From Deltaproteobacteria bacterium (lineage in GTDB: Bacteria > Desulfobacterota > Binatia > Binatales > Binataceae): a DNA stretch of 32,830 nt. The position numbers and the translations under genes are program-made. The stretch spans positions 1-32,830 of the forward strand of contig JAJYYI010000141.1 of NCBI GenBank assembly GCA_021801125.1, written 5' to 3'. Shown in pieces: positions 25,720-32,830 of the stretch. The notes under the pieces are model-generated. The model ran no database searches. It was not told where the DNA came from and was given only the letters and a program-made list of their open reading frames with translations. The stretch's first letter is position 1. Each line of letters begins with the position of its first letter.

Positions 25720-26135
25720 GCGATGTCAATTGGCCGGCAGTTAGCACGCGTCAGGTAGCGCATGTCAGCTATCACTTGGGGAGCGAGATGGCCGATAGGT
25801 CGAAGGCCCTTCCCACGCTTAGCGATTATCGATTTGTCCGAGCCGAATCCACGTCAGCCAAGGCTGATTTCAGACCTCGCCCGAAGTCCGCAGGTTGAGT
25901 GCACAACCAAGGTTCCCGTGCAGTTGACGCGCGTCCGCCCTCCCATAGAGACGGGCTTCGCAAAAGCGCAAGGCAGACCGCCCCGTGCAGGAGCTACGTC
26001 CGACACGCATCTGCTTGGAGATGGGTTAGAACTCGCGCAACAAACGTTGGATTGAGCGCAACAAGACGATGATGGCCGGCTTCCTGAGATAACTTTCTGC
26101 AAGCCCATCGGTGGGAGAGCGGCTGGATTAAAGAC
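25720..26135. other. Spacer between the XRE gene and the ATPase gene
   Basis: This 416-bp stretch has open frames on both strands (for example a plus-strand frame at 25762-26055). Their products resemble nothing I know, are rich in P, R and T, and lack a credible ribosome binding site. No clear terminator follows the ATPase stop codon, and no clear promoter for the XRE gene was found. Confidence 0.4.
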
Positions 26136-29100
26136 TTATGTCAGCCACGGACCAGGGTACTTCTGGTCAGGACCGAAGGAGCACACGCGCCCTGTTTTGA
26201 TGGTGGTCGCCAGATAGCGTGCGAGGCTGGGGTGATTTGGTCTGATTTTTCGGACCACGTTCCTGATCGCGTTGGTTACGTTGACCCGGTAGCGTTCTAT
26301 TTCGGATGCCCATGCGGTGCCGCCTTTGCGGCTTCCGGCGCTGTCAAGCTCTCGCGCGAGAAAGTCCATCTCGGCTTGAATTTTCGAAGCTTTGCCGAGG
26401 TCATTTAGCGACTTTGCTTCCTCAAGCTCGTCGCGCAATTCCAATAATCGGCACGCGTAGGACGCCTTTGCACTGGCGTCCAGGGCCGGCGTCGACCCGC
26501 CCACAGGAACCCTCGCTTCCCCTGGCTCCCGCTGTCTGGTATCGGACTGCCCAATCTCCGCAGTCGTTCCTCCGCTGGCCAGGGTTTCCAGAGTCGATGC
26601 GAGAAATTCCTGTTCCGGGTGCCGCAGCAGGCAGCAAATGAGGCTGAGCCCCTTGACGTGCTTGAGCCGGAGCAGCTTGCCCTCGAAGACAATCGTCCAG
26701 TAGTCGCCTTCCCGCCTGAATACCTTTCCTTCGCCCTCTCCAGCTTTTGGCTGCTCGAAAGCTGTTTCCGATTCAGCTACGACGCTAGGCTCCTGTGGGG
26801 CGCTGAATATCGAGTCAGTGTGCACGACGTCGCCCGAGAAACCGGCCAGTCTTGCATTCGCTGACTCAGCCTCTGCTCTCAGCACCGACGCGCGGCGCTG
26901 GAGATCCTTCATACCCAACCCGAGCGCTGTGTTCAGCACCTCCGTGGAAACCGAAACGGCATCCTGGCTGCCGCCTGGCTCGTTACGGACCAGAATCATG
27001 CGCGCATAATCATGACTCGCGTACGCAGCCCATGGCTGCGCCCCTGTCCGAAAGCTCATGCATCGGGCCTGTAGCAGGTGAGCCTTAGCTTCCTTGAACC
27101 TGCCCAGCATAGTTGCGAGCATTCCAAGATAACGGTGAGCCGGCCCAAGGAATCCCAACTGCCCAAAAACGATATTGAGGTTTCTGTGCGGCAATAGCGC
27201 CTCATAAAGTCTCGGAGCATACTCTCGTTCATCCAATTCCACGCAAAGTTCGGCGAGCGTTGCGAGGTAGGCGCCGTAAAAAAAACTGTAATCCAAAGCA
27301 GAAAACCCGTGATCCGCAAGTGCATGAAACAGCACTCTTGCCCGTTCAATTTCGCCGAGAGCCAGATGGATTTGCGCTAATGATGCACGAATTAGGAGAA
27401 ACCATGGCTGCCTTTCAGCCATCTTGAGCACGAAGTCGGCAAGCTCGTTCAGTTTATCGAGTTCGCGAAACGCGGTGATCACGCTGGGGACAAACAACGC
27501 GACACCCTCACCATTTGAGGCTCGAGTGGACCTGAGGAATTGCCATGCCTTGCGTTCTCCATCCTCGAAACGGCCATCGATGAAGGCCCGCAGCGCCTCG
27601 TAACCGGCAATGGTCGTCTCGAACAGCGCTCCTTTTGTTAGCAACGCGGCCTTGTAAACCGCAGCCGCCTCTGCATCAGCCTGCACCACGTCGCCGCGGC
27701 GAAGCAGATCGGCGACGCGAAAGGCAAACGCCTCGCACCAAGCCTCGTCCTTCCCGGCCGCCGCCGCGAGATTCTGCATCCCAAAGGATTTGGCGATCCG
27801 CTCATCCACGCGGTCAGGCTTTGACAGTGAGAACAGAAGCTTATATCGGAACATCGCTAAGTGGACCTCGGTGTCGCGCGACCGCCTCGCGATTTCCCGA
27901 GCCTGCTGCAAGAGCGCTTGCACCCTCTTCTCGTATCGCCTTTCGCCACAGAATTCCGCCGCCAGACGAACGGCCACCAACGCCTTAAGCGGGTTCACGG
28001 AAGAACTCTCAAAAGCGCTGAAGCTCCGCTCCAACAGGGCTTTAGCTTGTGGCGAGCGGAGACAGCCCATCGCGGTAGTCCACGTCTCCCCGGCGAGCGC
28101 GAGGGCGATTTGAGCGAGCCGATTTGCATCGCCGATCTTTTCGGCATACCGTGCCGCATGCCCAAAGGTTTGCAGTGCTTCCGAGCGTCCGTCCGCGCGT
28201 TGAGCCAGCGCCAAGCCCATCAACAGGTCACAACGTTCCGTTTCCCATCCTGAGCCACAAAGGTCCAGCGCCGCTAACGCGATCTCGTAGTATCGGGTGG
28301 CTTCGCCAAAGGAAGCCACGGTGTTTGCGTGGTTTGCGGCGCGCCCACAATATTCAATGGTTTTGGCAATGGCATCGGAGGCCGTCGGGGAGTTGCGCGC
28401 GTATTCCCAAAAATGGTCCGCGATCTTGCCGAAATACTTGCCGTCGAACGGGTGCAAGTCCGCGAGCGCGTCCGCGATTTGCCGGTGCAACACCGCTCGC
28501 TCCACACCCGGCAGCGTTTCGCAGATGGCGTCGCGGATTAGCGAGTGAACGAAACGATAGCCGTTTGGATTGGTTCCATCTCTAGCAATCAAGCCCGCTC
28601 GCTCGGCTTCATGGATGGCCTCGAGAGTCCGCTCCCAGACGCGACCGCAAATCTGTCTCAAGACCCCGAGGTCGAATTCAGATCCGGCCACGGCCGCAAC
28701 GGCCAGCGAAGCACGCAGCGATTCCGGCAACAGTTCGAGATGGCGTTCAACCGCAGGCTGCAACGCGCCTGAGATCGGTACACCAACTTCGCTCCTGTCG
28801 CCCAACATACGTTGAAAAGCAAGCTCGAGCAGGCGTGGATTGCCGCCGGACATGCGGACGAGGCTCTCGATAGTTACGTGCTCCGGCTTGAAGCCTGTAA
28901 CTGCCTCGATTAGCTCCCCGACCGCATCTTCACCGAGGCCGGAAAGCTTGATGAATTCGCCTGCCGCCGAGGCGACATTTGCGAATGCCTTCGCCAGACT
29001 GGGAGTTCTTCGAAGCAAACAGTCGTTGTAGCAGGCCAGAATCAGAACCCCCGGTCCACAAAACTCTTTGGCAACGATTCCAAGAAGCTCAACCGAAGGC

Positions 29101-29549
29101 GGATCGGCGCGATGCAGGTCGTCCATTATGATGACCTGAGGCAAAGAGCGTGTGATGATTTTGGAAAGTTTCCCTAGTATCGCATTGACCCGCCCCTCGG
29201 ATGATGCCGGGCCCTCCACTACGAGAGCTCCTGAGTCGCGTTCTGGCGATTTTTCAACGGCAAAATCTTCTTGCTGAGCCATTTGAATCCAAGGCCAGAA
29301 GACCGGCAACCCACGGCTGCACGACGCGCTGAGCACTCTGACCCCGCGTTGCTGTGCAAACTTGGCGAACTCATGGGCGAGCCGGCTTTTCCCGATTCCA
29401 GGCTCGCCCTCGAGCATCACGAGCCCCCCGCCTCCGCAAATTGCAGCATCGAACGCTCCCTGGAGCAGTGAGATTTCTCGTCTTCGACCGACGAACGGCG
29501 CAGACCATAGACCACCAGCAATTTCTCTTTCACCGTTCCGCTCTTGCAT
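26136..29549 (-). CDS. Large predicted signal-transduction ATPase (AAA_16/STAND-like) with TPR-like repeats and a C-terminal winged-helix-like domain
   Basis: A 1137-residue protein. Residues about 15-200 are an AAA_16/STAND-type ATPase: FVGRRREISLL at the start, Walker A GEPGIGKS (48-55) and Walker B VIIMDDLHRAD (139-149). Then comes an all-helical region with TPR-like units (about 330-900), for example 'ATRYYEIALAALDLCGSG' and ARVLFHALADHGFSALD. From about residue 942 there is a domain known to me from many bacterial predicted ATPases: FRREGDYWTIVFEGKLLRLK, then HVKGLSLICCLLRHPEQEFL and, near the end, RVNVTNAIRNVVRKI and TGRVCSFGP. It resembles a degenerate winged helix and could be the DNA-contacting or effector part. 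It is probably a transcription regulator that switches on when a signal binds the repeat region. ATG 29549 has GAGGA about 9 bases upstream. Its target genes are unknown. Confidence 0.85.
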   Translation of the reverse strand: MQERNGEREIAGGLWSAPFVGRRREISLLQGAFDAAICGGGGLVMLEGEPGIGKSRLAHEFAKFAQQRGVRVLSASCSRGLPVFWPWIQMAQQEDFAVEKSPERDSGALVVEGPASSEGRVNAILGKLSKIITRSLPQVIIMDDLHRADPPSVELLGIVAKEFCGPGVLILACYNDCLLRRTPSLAKAFANVASAAGEFIKLSGLGEDAVGELIEAVTGFKPEHVTIESLVRMSGGNPRLLELAFQRMLGDRSEVGVPISGALQPAVERHLELLPESLRASLAVAAVAGSEFDLGVLRQICGRVWERTLEAIHEAERAGLIARDGTNPNGYRFVHSLIRDAICETLPGVERAVLHRQIADALADLHPFDGKYFGKIADHFWEYARNSPTASDAIAKTIEYCGRAANHANTVASFGEATRYYEIALAALDLCGSGWETERCDLLMGLALAQRADGRSEALQTFGHAARYAEKIGDANRLAQIALALAGETWTTAMGCLRSPQAKALLERSFSAFESSSVNPLKALVAVRLAAEFCGERRYEKRVQALLQQAREIARRSRDTEVHLAMFRYKLLFSLSKPDRVDERIAKSFGMQNLAAAAGKDEAWCEAFAFRVADLLRRGDVVQADAEAAAVYKAALLTKGALFETTIAGYEALRAFIDGRFEDGERKAWQFLRSTRASNGEGVALFVPSVITAFRELDKLNELADFVLKMAERQPWFLLIRASLAQIHLALGEIERARVLFHALADHGFSALDYSFFYGAYLATLAELCVELDEREYAPRLYEALLPHRNLNIVFGQLGFLGPAHRYLGMLATMLGRFKEAKAHLLQARCMSFRTGAQPWAAYASHDYARMILVRNEPGGSQDAVSVSTEVLNTALGLGMKDLQRRASVLRAEAESANARLAGFSGDVVHTDSIFSAPQEPSVVAESETAFEQPKAGEGEGKVFRREGDYWTIVFEGKLLRLKHVKGLSLICCLLRHPEQEFLASTLETLASGGTTAEIGQSDTRQREPGEARVPVGGSTPALDASAKASYACRLLELRDELEEAKSLNDLGKASKIQAEMDFLARELDSAGSRKGGTAWASEIERYRVNVTNAIRNVVRKIRPNHPSLARYLATTIKTGRVCSFGPDQKYPGPWLT

Positions 29550-29944
29550 CCTTCCATTTCCTCGCAGCTAGGCCTACTGCATGAAAATGCTAGTCTCGTA
29601 TCTCTCAAATCCGAGTGACGTGCAAAAACCCTGTCGCGATGAAACTAGCCAGATTCTCCCGAAACAGTTCGGTCAGCGGCAGTCCTAGCGTTACGTCTAT
29701 TTTCGAGACGCGAGACTAGGCAGGCTCGTCACTTGGCGAAAATCAAACAAAAACCCCGTGAACATTGTTTCGCCTCTTATAACGGCAGTTTCAAACGCTA
29801 GGGGATCCCCGTGGCTGTGCTAAAGAAAACTTATGGTTGTCAGTTGCTCACTTGTTGCCATGGCTAAAACACATCGGCTTCGTTAGCCCTGAGCACGGAT
29901 GGGACGTATTATTCAGTCCTAAAATTCAACTTTTCAAGTGCTTC
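29550..29944. other. Upstream region of the ATPase gene, running to the IS630 remnant
   Basis: There is no gene-like reading frame. The region is more AT-rich than its surroundings. It contains the long inverted repeat described at 29591-29718 and a perfect 10-bp palindrome ggggatcccc at 29801-29810. The left end of the IS630 remnant must lie somewhere between about 29880 and 29945, but I could not identify a terminal inverted repeat or target duplication. Confidence 0.4.
29591..29718. promoter_or_regulatory. Long imperfect inverted repeat upstream of the ATPase gene
   Basis: The left arm (29591-29609) begins tagtctcg and continues with tatctctcaaa. The right arm (29701-29718), read on the other strand, is tagtctcg followed by cgtctcgaaa. 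Eight bases match exactly, then TCTC and AAA with one gap. The arms are about 90 bp apart and lie 40-170 bp before the ATPase start. A pair of binding sites for a regulator that loops the DNA, possibly the ATPase itself, is a reasonable inference. A remnant of a small transposon is the alternative. Confidence 0.4.
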
Positions 29945-30600
29945 TCACTTTTTTTGAGGCTCTCTGCAAACACTTCGATCGGCGGTTTTGGTCCAAATGA
30001 AGGGCTTGGGATGACGGTTGCTGAGCTCGAGATAGTGGCGGATGGCGTCCTCCAGTTCACGGGTGCTTCGGTGGACGCCGCGCCGCAGCTGTTTTTCGGT
30101 CAGCGCCGCGAACCAGCGCTCGACTAGATTCAGCCAGGAGGCGCCGGTGGGAGTGAAGTGCAGGTGAAAACGCGGACGGCGCAGCAGCCAGCGCTGGATC
30201 ATCGCGGTTTTGTGGGTGGCGTAGTTGTCGATGATCAGATGGAGATCCAGTCCCGGCGGCACGCGGTCATTGATGGTCTGGAGAAATTTGCGAAACTCGA
30301 CGGCCCGATGGCGCTGGTGCATTTCGCCGATCACGGTCCCCGCCTTGAAGTCTAGCGCCGCGAACGGGTTGGTGGTGCCGTGACGCAGGTAGTCGGCAGT
30401 GCGCCGCTCGGCTTGACCCGGGCGCATCGGCAGCACTGGCTGGCTGCGGTCGAGCGCCTGAATCTGCGCCTTCTCATCCACGCACAAGACCAGCGCGCGC
30501 TCGGGCGGATTGAGATACAGCGCTACGATGTCGCGCAGTTTTTCGATGAACAACGGGTCTTTGGAGAGTTTGAAACCTTCGGCCCGGTGCGGCTGCAGAG
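29945..30600 (-). mobile_element. IS630-family transposase, N-terminus missing
   Basis: The minus-strand frame encodes the whole DDE catalytic domain of an IS630-type transposase: LQPHRAEGFKLSKDPLFIEK at the start, CVDEKAQIQALDRSQP (first Asp), HLIIDNYATHK (second Asp) and 'TGASWLNLVERWFAALTEK' (Glu, 36 residues after the second Asp). Homology starts abruptly at the LQPHR segment, near 30600. The helix-turn-helix part of roughly 120-140 residues that should precede it is missing, replaced by part of another transposase gene on the opposite strand. The frame stays open to 30640, but the last stretch is antisense to that other gene. All catalytic residues remain, but without its DNA-binding part and one end the element should be unable to move by itself. 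Confidence 0.85.
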
Positions 30601-31010
30601 CGTGTACGAGAGTGCGCGGCTTTACGTCAACTTCTTCCAACCGTCATTCAAGCTGGCGAGCAAACAGCGCGACGGCGCGCTGGTGCGTAAACGCTACCAT
30701 CCGCCGCTCGCGCCTTATCAGCGGCTGCTCGCCTGCGACCGCATCGATGAAACGATCAAGCAGCGTCTGCGCGAGCAGTTCGCCGCGCTTGATCCGGTGG
30801 CGCTGCTGACCACTATTCGCGCGGCGCAGCAGGAGTTGTCGATCCTTACCAATCGTGATGCCGGTGCCGCTGGCTCCCCGGACCAGCCGGAGTATCTGGC
30901 AGCGTTTGCGACCGCCTGGCACAGCGATTACCGCGCGCCGAAGGGGCAGAGAAAGACCACTACCAAGCACTGGTGGCGAAGTCGCGCCGATCCGCAAACA
31001 GAAATGATTG
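30595..31010 (+). pseudogene. Fragment of an integrase-core (DDE) transposase, C-terminal part
   Basis: The plus-strand frame reads VRLQSVYESARLYVNFFQ, PSFKLASKQRDGALVRKRYH, PPLAPYQRLLA and then 'LREQFAALDPVALLTTIRAA'. This is the conserved tail of a family of integrase-core transposases whose members carry 'YVNFFQPSFKL...K.YH.P.TPYQRLL'. It ends around KHWWRSRADP, where relatives continue with WxRTRxDPF and a further C-terminal part. The catalytic domain upstream is missing because the IS630 remnant replaces it from about 30600 leftwards. The frame from 30380 to 31192 is therefore a chance chimera, of which only this part is a real gene remnant. Confidence 0.75.
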
Positions 31011-31046
31011 ACGCGGCGCAATCCCCTGTTCCTTGTCCGTCGCCAT
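30960..31046 (-). pseudogene. Possible 5' stub of a gene interrupted by the transposase fragment
   Basis: A good ribosome binding site (GGGAGGAAGAGT before the ATG at 31046) opens a frame reading MATDKEQGIAPRQSFLFADR and stopping after 28 codons. About the first 12 codons lie outside the transposase fragment, and the rest runs antisense into it. The strong ribosome binding site suggests that a real gene started here and lost its body when the mobile element arrived. The product is unrecognisable. Confidence 0.3.
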
Positions 31047-31236
31047 ACTCTTCCTCCCGCCCTACCGGGCGTCATTGTATGGCTCCAAACACGAAATTTC
31101 CGACACGCTCAATGGATCCGCGTTGCACGACCTTTCACGGTCTCCGCATTGTCAAAAGCAAGCGCCAGAGTTCGCCAGCCCCTCCACGGTAAAGGCCCCG
31201 GGTGATGACATCGTACGCCTCGTCGGCGGAATCGGT

Positions 31237-31371
31237 TCAGCCATGACCCGTCCCGCAAACTACCCCGACCGGCGAAAGCGGAAACAGCTTCTCGGCATTG
31301 GAGTAAGCCACCACGCCGTCGGCAGCCAGCGCGACTCCCGGCTTGTTCATGAACGCAACTTCACACGTCAC
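31237..31371 (-). pseudogene. Short remnant resembling a proteasome-like (Ntn-hydrolase) N-terminus
   Basis: GTG 31371 has GGAGGG 6 bases upstream and starts a 44-codon frame: MTCEVAFMNKPGVALAADG, then VVAYSNAEKLFPLSPVGVVC and a stop. This resembles the first strand pairs of proteasome/HslV-like hypothetical proteins ('xxNKxGIALAADSAVT...NKLFxLS...PVGIM'). Compared with these, the catalytic-type segment is changed (AADG instead of AADS), several residues are missing, and the body of the protein is absent. It is best read as a decayed gene start. The family assignment rests on memory of the pattern and is tentative. Confidence 0.35.
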
Positions 31372-31412
31372 CGAAATCCCTCCTTTAGGTTTCGCGCAGG
31401 GATGCCCGCCAT

Positions 31413-31949
31413 CTATTCCTTAAGCTTCCTCCACGTGAAGACGTCGCGCTCGTGCTCGAACGTTTCGATCGTGGTGCGGCGTGCGTCGCGCGCCCTGAGT
31501 ATCGCCTCCTCCGGCGACTCGCCCACTTCCACCAGCACCCGCGCCGCGAGCATCCCGGTCCTGCCAAGTCCAGTGGATGAGGATCTTGTTTCCGCCACGG
31601 AGCGCGCGTCGCAATTTGAGTCCGGCCGAAGCCAAAGACTGTTCGAACGTGTGATCGCGAACGCCGCCGTCGGGCACCAGCAGGTGGTACCATTGGATGC
31701 CCGCGCGTTTATCTGTGCGCCGATGTTATGAACCCCCAATGCCGTCAGTTCCTCCGGGAGAATCACGCTGACCACGGACGACGCGCCCCATCCGGCAATA
31801 ACGCCGAGGTCGTCGGCCAGGTCGCGGTTCCAATCGCCAGACATCGCGCCCCGCTGCTTCTTGCCGGGACAGAGCGTCATTCCGATTTCGCCGCCGGTGT
31901 CGAGCCGTACCGAATCGATTCGGAGACCGTCATTTCTTTGCGCTTTCAT
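31413..31949 (-). pseudogene. Dual-specificity (CDKN3-like) phosphatase gene inactivated by two deletions
   Basis: The frame from ATG 31949 is open for 178 codons, but its middle is out of register. The first part, LRIDSVRLDTGGEIGMTLCP, GKKQRGAMSGDW and LGVIAGWGASSVVSVI, matches small bacterial CDKN3/dual-specificity phosphatases. At about 31700 one base is missing. The correct continuation (IQWYHLLVPDGGVRDHTFE through GGNKILIH) then runs in another frame to about 31570. There the sequence resumes in the first frame with LGRTGMLAARVLVEVGE and SPEEAILRARDARRTTIETF. At this second point, CACTGGACTT replaces the expected HCxGGLGRTG codons. Eight bases are missing, including the catalytic Cys codon. 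The losses add up to nine bases, so the outer frame is restored, but the active-site loop is gone and about 43 codons are garbled. Confidence 0.7.
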
Positions 31950-32083
31950 TTTCGGCGAAGATTACCACTCCTGCGCGACAACCGTTGTCTTCTTGGATAA
32001 GCATTAGGTAAGTGCAGCCCAAGCGGTGGTTAGCTGGTCGCAGATGCCCGGTATGAGACGGCACTTTGGAGGAAGCGGAACTC

Positions 32084-32527
32084 ATGGCGACTTTGGAGCG
32101 GGCGATCGAAATTGCAGTGAGAGCCCACGCCGGCCAACATGACAAAGCCGGCGCGCCCTACGTTCTTCACCCGTTGCGGCTCATGCTTCGGATGCTTTCC
32201 GACGAATCGCGGATCGTGGCCGTGCTTCATGATGTCGTGGAGGATTCGGACGTCACCCTTGAGTGCCTAAGAAAGGAGGGGTTCAGCGAACGCGTCCTCG
32301 CCGCCGTTGGCACCCTTACCAAACGCAATGGCGAAGACTATGACGCCTTCATCGAACGTGTTTCGAAGAATCCGCTCGCTAGCGAGGTCAAGATCGAGGA
32401 CATGAAAGACAACATGGACCTGTCGCGGCTTGGCCGGAAGGCGTCGGAAAAGGACCTTGAGAGACAGGCGAAATATCAGAAGTCGGTCACAAAATTGGAA
32501 GCCGCTGCGGGCGCCGTCGGCCGATGA
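32084..32527 (+). CDS. Small HD-domain hydrolase (SpoT/MESH1-like, possible alarmone hydrolase)
   Basis: A 147-residue protein made entirely of an HD domain of the RelA/SpoT hydrolase type. Visible metal and substrate residues are His15/His19 in the RAHAGQHDKAG segment, His29 in PYVLHP, the His49-Asp50 pair and Glu53-Asp54 in VLHDVVEDSD, and Asp106 plus Asn110 in KIEDMKDNMDL. No synthetase, TGS or ACT domain is present. In size and layout it matches small alarmone hydrolase-like proteins, so ppGpp or a related nucleotide is a likely substrate, but the family also includes proteins of unknown specificity. The ATG at 32084 is chosen because GGAGGAAG lies about 10 bases upstream; a TTG at 32066 would include that site. 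It is on the plus strand, opposite to almost everything else, and appears intact beside the remnant region. Confidence 0.88.
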   Translation: MATLERAIEIAVRAHAGQHDKAGAPYVLHPLRLMLRMLSDESRIVAVLHDVVEDSDVTLECLRKEGFSERVLAAVGTLTKRNGEDYDAFIERVSKNPLASEVKIEDMKDNMDLSRLGRKASEKDLERQAKYQKSVTKLEAAAGAVGR

Positions 32528-32543
32528 TGACCGGCCGATCTGA

Positions 32544-32558
32544 TGTCCCCGGGGGACA
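32544..32558. terminator. Palindrome after the HD-domain gene, possible terminator
   Basis: tgtcccc-g-ggggaca is a perfect 7-bp inverted repeat 17 bases beyond the stop codon of the HD-domain gene, followed by aaaatcgggg. It can fold into a short GC-rich stem. A T run is lacking on the plus strand, but on the minus strand the mirror-image reading has TTTT before the stem. It could terminate transcription weakly or be a protein-binding site. Confidence 0.35.
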
Positions 32559-32618
32559 AAATCGGGGAGAAGTTGGCCGCTTTCGGTAGAGGCCGAAGTT
32601 CATAAGTCCGCGAAAAGA

Positions 32619-32830
32619 TTACTTTTTCTTACCAGGCTCTACCCGCTCAGGATTTTCAATTCCCCCCGCCTCCACCACCTCAAGTGGTTGATTTTGCTCG
32701 CTTTCCCTCTTTTTCGAACGTCCGGGGGACGCAACGCTGCCGGCGGTCAGATTATTTCTACGTGCCCAGTTTCTCACCGCGGCCGTAATGATGCGGTCCA
32801 TCTCTGCGGAGCTGTCCGCGGTCGATTCGT
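32619..32830 (-). CDS. C-terminal end of an unknown protein, cut by the window edge
   Basis: A minus-strand frame is open from the right window edge to a stop at 32619-32621. It reads ESTADSSAEMDRIITAAVRN, WARRNNLTAGSV and a highly charged tail. The composition (MDRIITAAVRNWARRNN then a polar, Lys/Glu-rich tail ending in KKK) is protein-like, but no family is recognised. It could also be non-coding. An internal ATG at 32801 has no convincing ribosome binding site, so a longer protein starting outside the window is more likely if it is real. The tail overlaps the tmRNA-like sequence at 32655-32677. Confidence 0.3.
   Translation of the reverse strand, partial: ESTADSSAEMDRIITAAVRNWARRNNLTAGSVASPGRSKKRESEQNQPLEVVEAGGIENPERVEPGKKK
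32655..32677 (+). other. Sequence resembling the 3' end of a tmRNA/tRNA gene
   Basis: The plus strand reads ttcaattcccc, then ccgcctccacca. A T-loop-like TTCAATTCC followed by an acceptor-like CGCCTCC-A-CCA is the normal ending of many tmRNA and some tRNA genes. However, the five bases upstream (ggatt) do not pair with the ccccc after the loop, and no tRNA body is found to the left. It is therefore not a gene. It might be a decayed attachment site left by an island that integrated in a tmRNA gene, or chance. Confidence 0.25.

Noticed and set aside
25762-26055. Plus-strand open frame in the XRE-ATPase spacer
   Set aside because: It is unlike any known protein, has unconvincing codon choice, and has only a weak AGG before the ATG.
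30380-31192. A single 270-codon plus-strand gene
   Set aside because: The first third is antisense to the IS630 catalytic domain and the last part is non-coding. Only about 30595-31010 matches a transposase family.
31413-31949. An intact 178-residue phosphatase
   Set aside because: The middle segment is out of frame and the catalytic Cys is deleted, so the full-length frame is misleading.
32655-32677. A tRNA or tmRNA gene
   Set aside because: Only the last about 23 bases look right. The T stem does not pair and no D, anticodon or tag-peptide parts were found to the left.
1-32830. CRISPR array
   Set aside because: No series of regularly spaced direct repeats of 20-40 bp was seen. The only tandem repeat is the two-copy element at 4685-4718.

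Overview
The window looks like a chromosomal segment of a GC-rich Gram-negative bacterium. An outer-membrane polysaccharide export lipoprotein and a Wzc-type inner-membrane copolymerase imply two membranes. The phylum cannot be fixed from sequence reading alone. A large predicted ATPase with a C-terminal domain that I associate with soil lineages (Acidobacteriota, Binatota, Rokubacteria and deltaproteobacteria-like groups) suggests a soil or environmental organism.

Positions about 24,300 down to 854, all on the minus strand, form one long exopolysaccharide/capsule locus of the Wzx/Wzy type. In transcription order it encodes: a small secreted protein with a carboxypeptidase-regulatory-like fold; the export lipoprotein Wza; the Wzz/BY-kinase copolymerase Wzc; an O-antigen ligase/polymerase-like membrane protein with a TPR tail; a Wzx flippase; an FkbM methyltransferase; a GT2 glycosyltransferase; an ALG11-like GT4; a second FkbM methyltransferase; another GT4; a secreted beta-helix protein that looks like a late insertion; a class I methyltransferase; a third GT4; a second Wzy-like membrane protein; a GDP-mannose 3,5-epimerase homologue; a WecG/TagA/CpsF glycosyltransferase; and a WecA-type lipid-sugar primer fused to half of a CapD-like protein. 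Many junctions are 1-8 bp overlaps or abutting codons, which supports cotranscription. The inferred scheme is that the WecA-like domain primes undecaprenyl phosphate, WecG/TagA and the GTs extend the repeat unit, methyltransferases decorate it, Wzx flips it, Wzy polymerises it, and Wzc/Wza control length and export. The epimerase would supply GDP-L-galactose or GDP-L-gulose.

Upstream of the locus (24.6-29.6 kb) lie a glycine-zipper lipoprotein, an XRE-family regulator starting with TTG, and a 1137-residue signal-transduction ATPase with TPR-like repeats. A long imperfect inverted repeat sits upstream of the ATPase gene.

Positions 29.9-32.0 kb are a graveyard of gene remnants. An IS630-type transposase lacks its N-terminus and abuts a fragment of an unrelated integrase-core transposase. 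Next come short gene stubs and a dual-specificity-phosphatase-like gene whose active site has been removed by two compensating deletions. An intact small HD-domain (SpoT/MESH1-like) hydrolase follows at 32.1 kb. The left edge (1-478) holds a broken ParB-like gene. No complete tRNA, rRNA or CRISPR array was seen.
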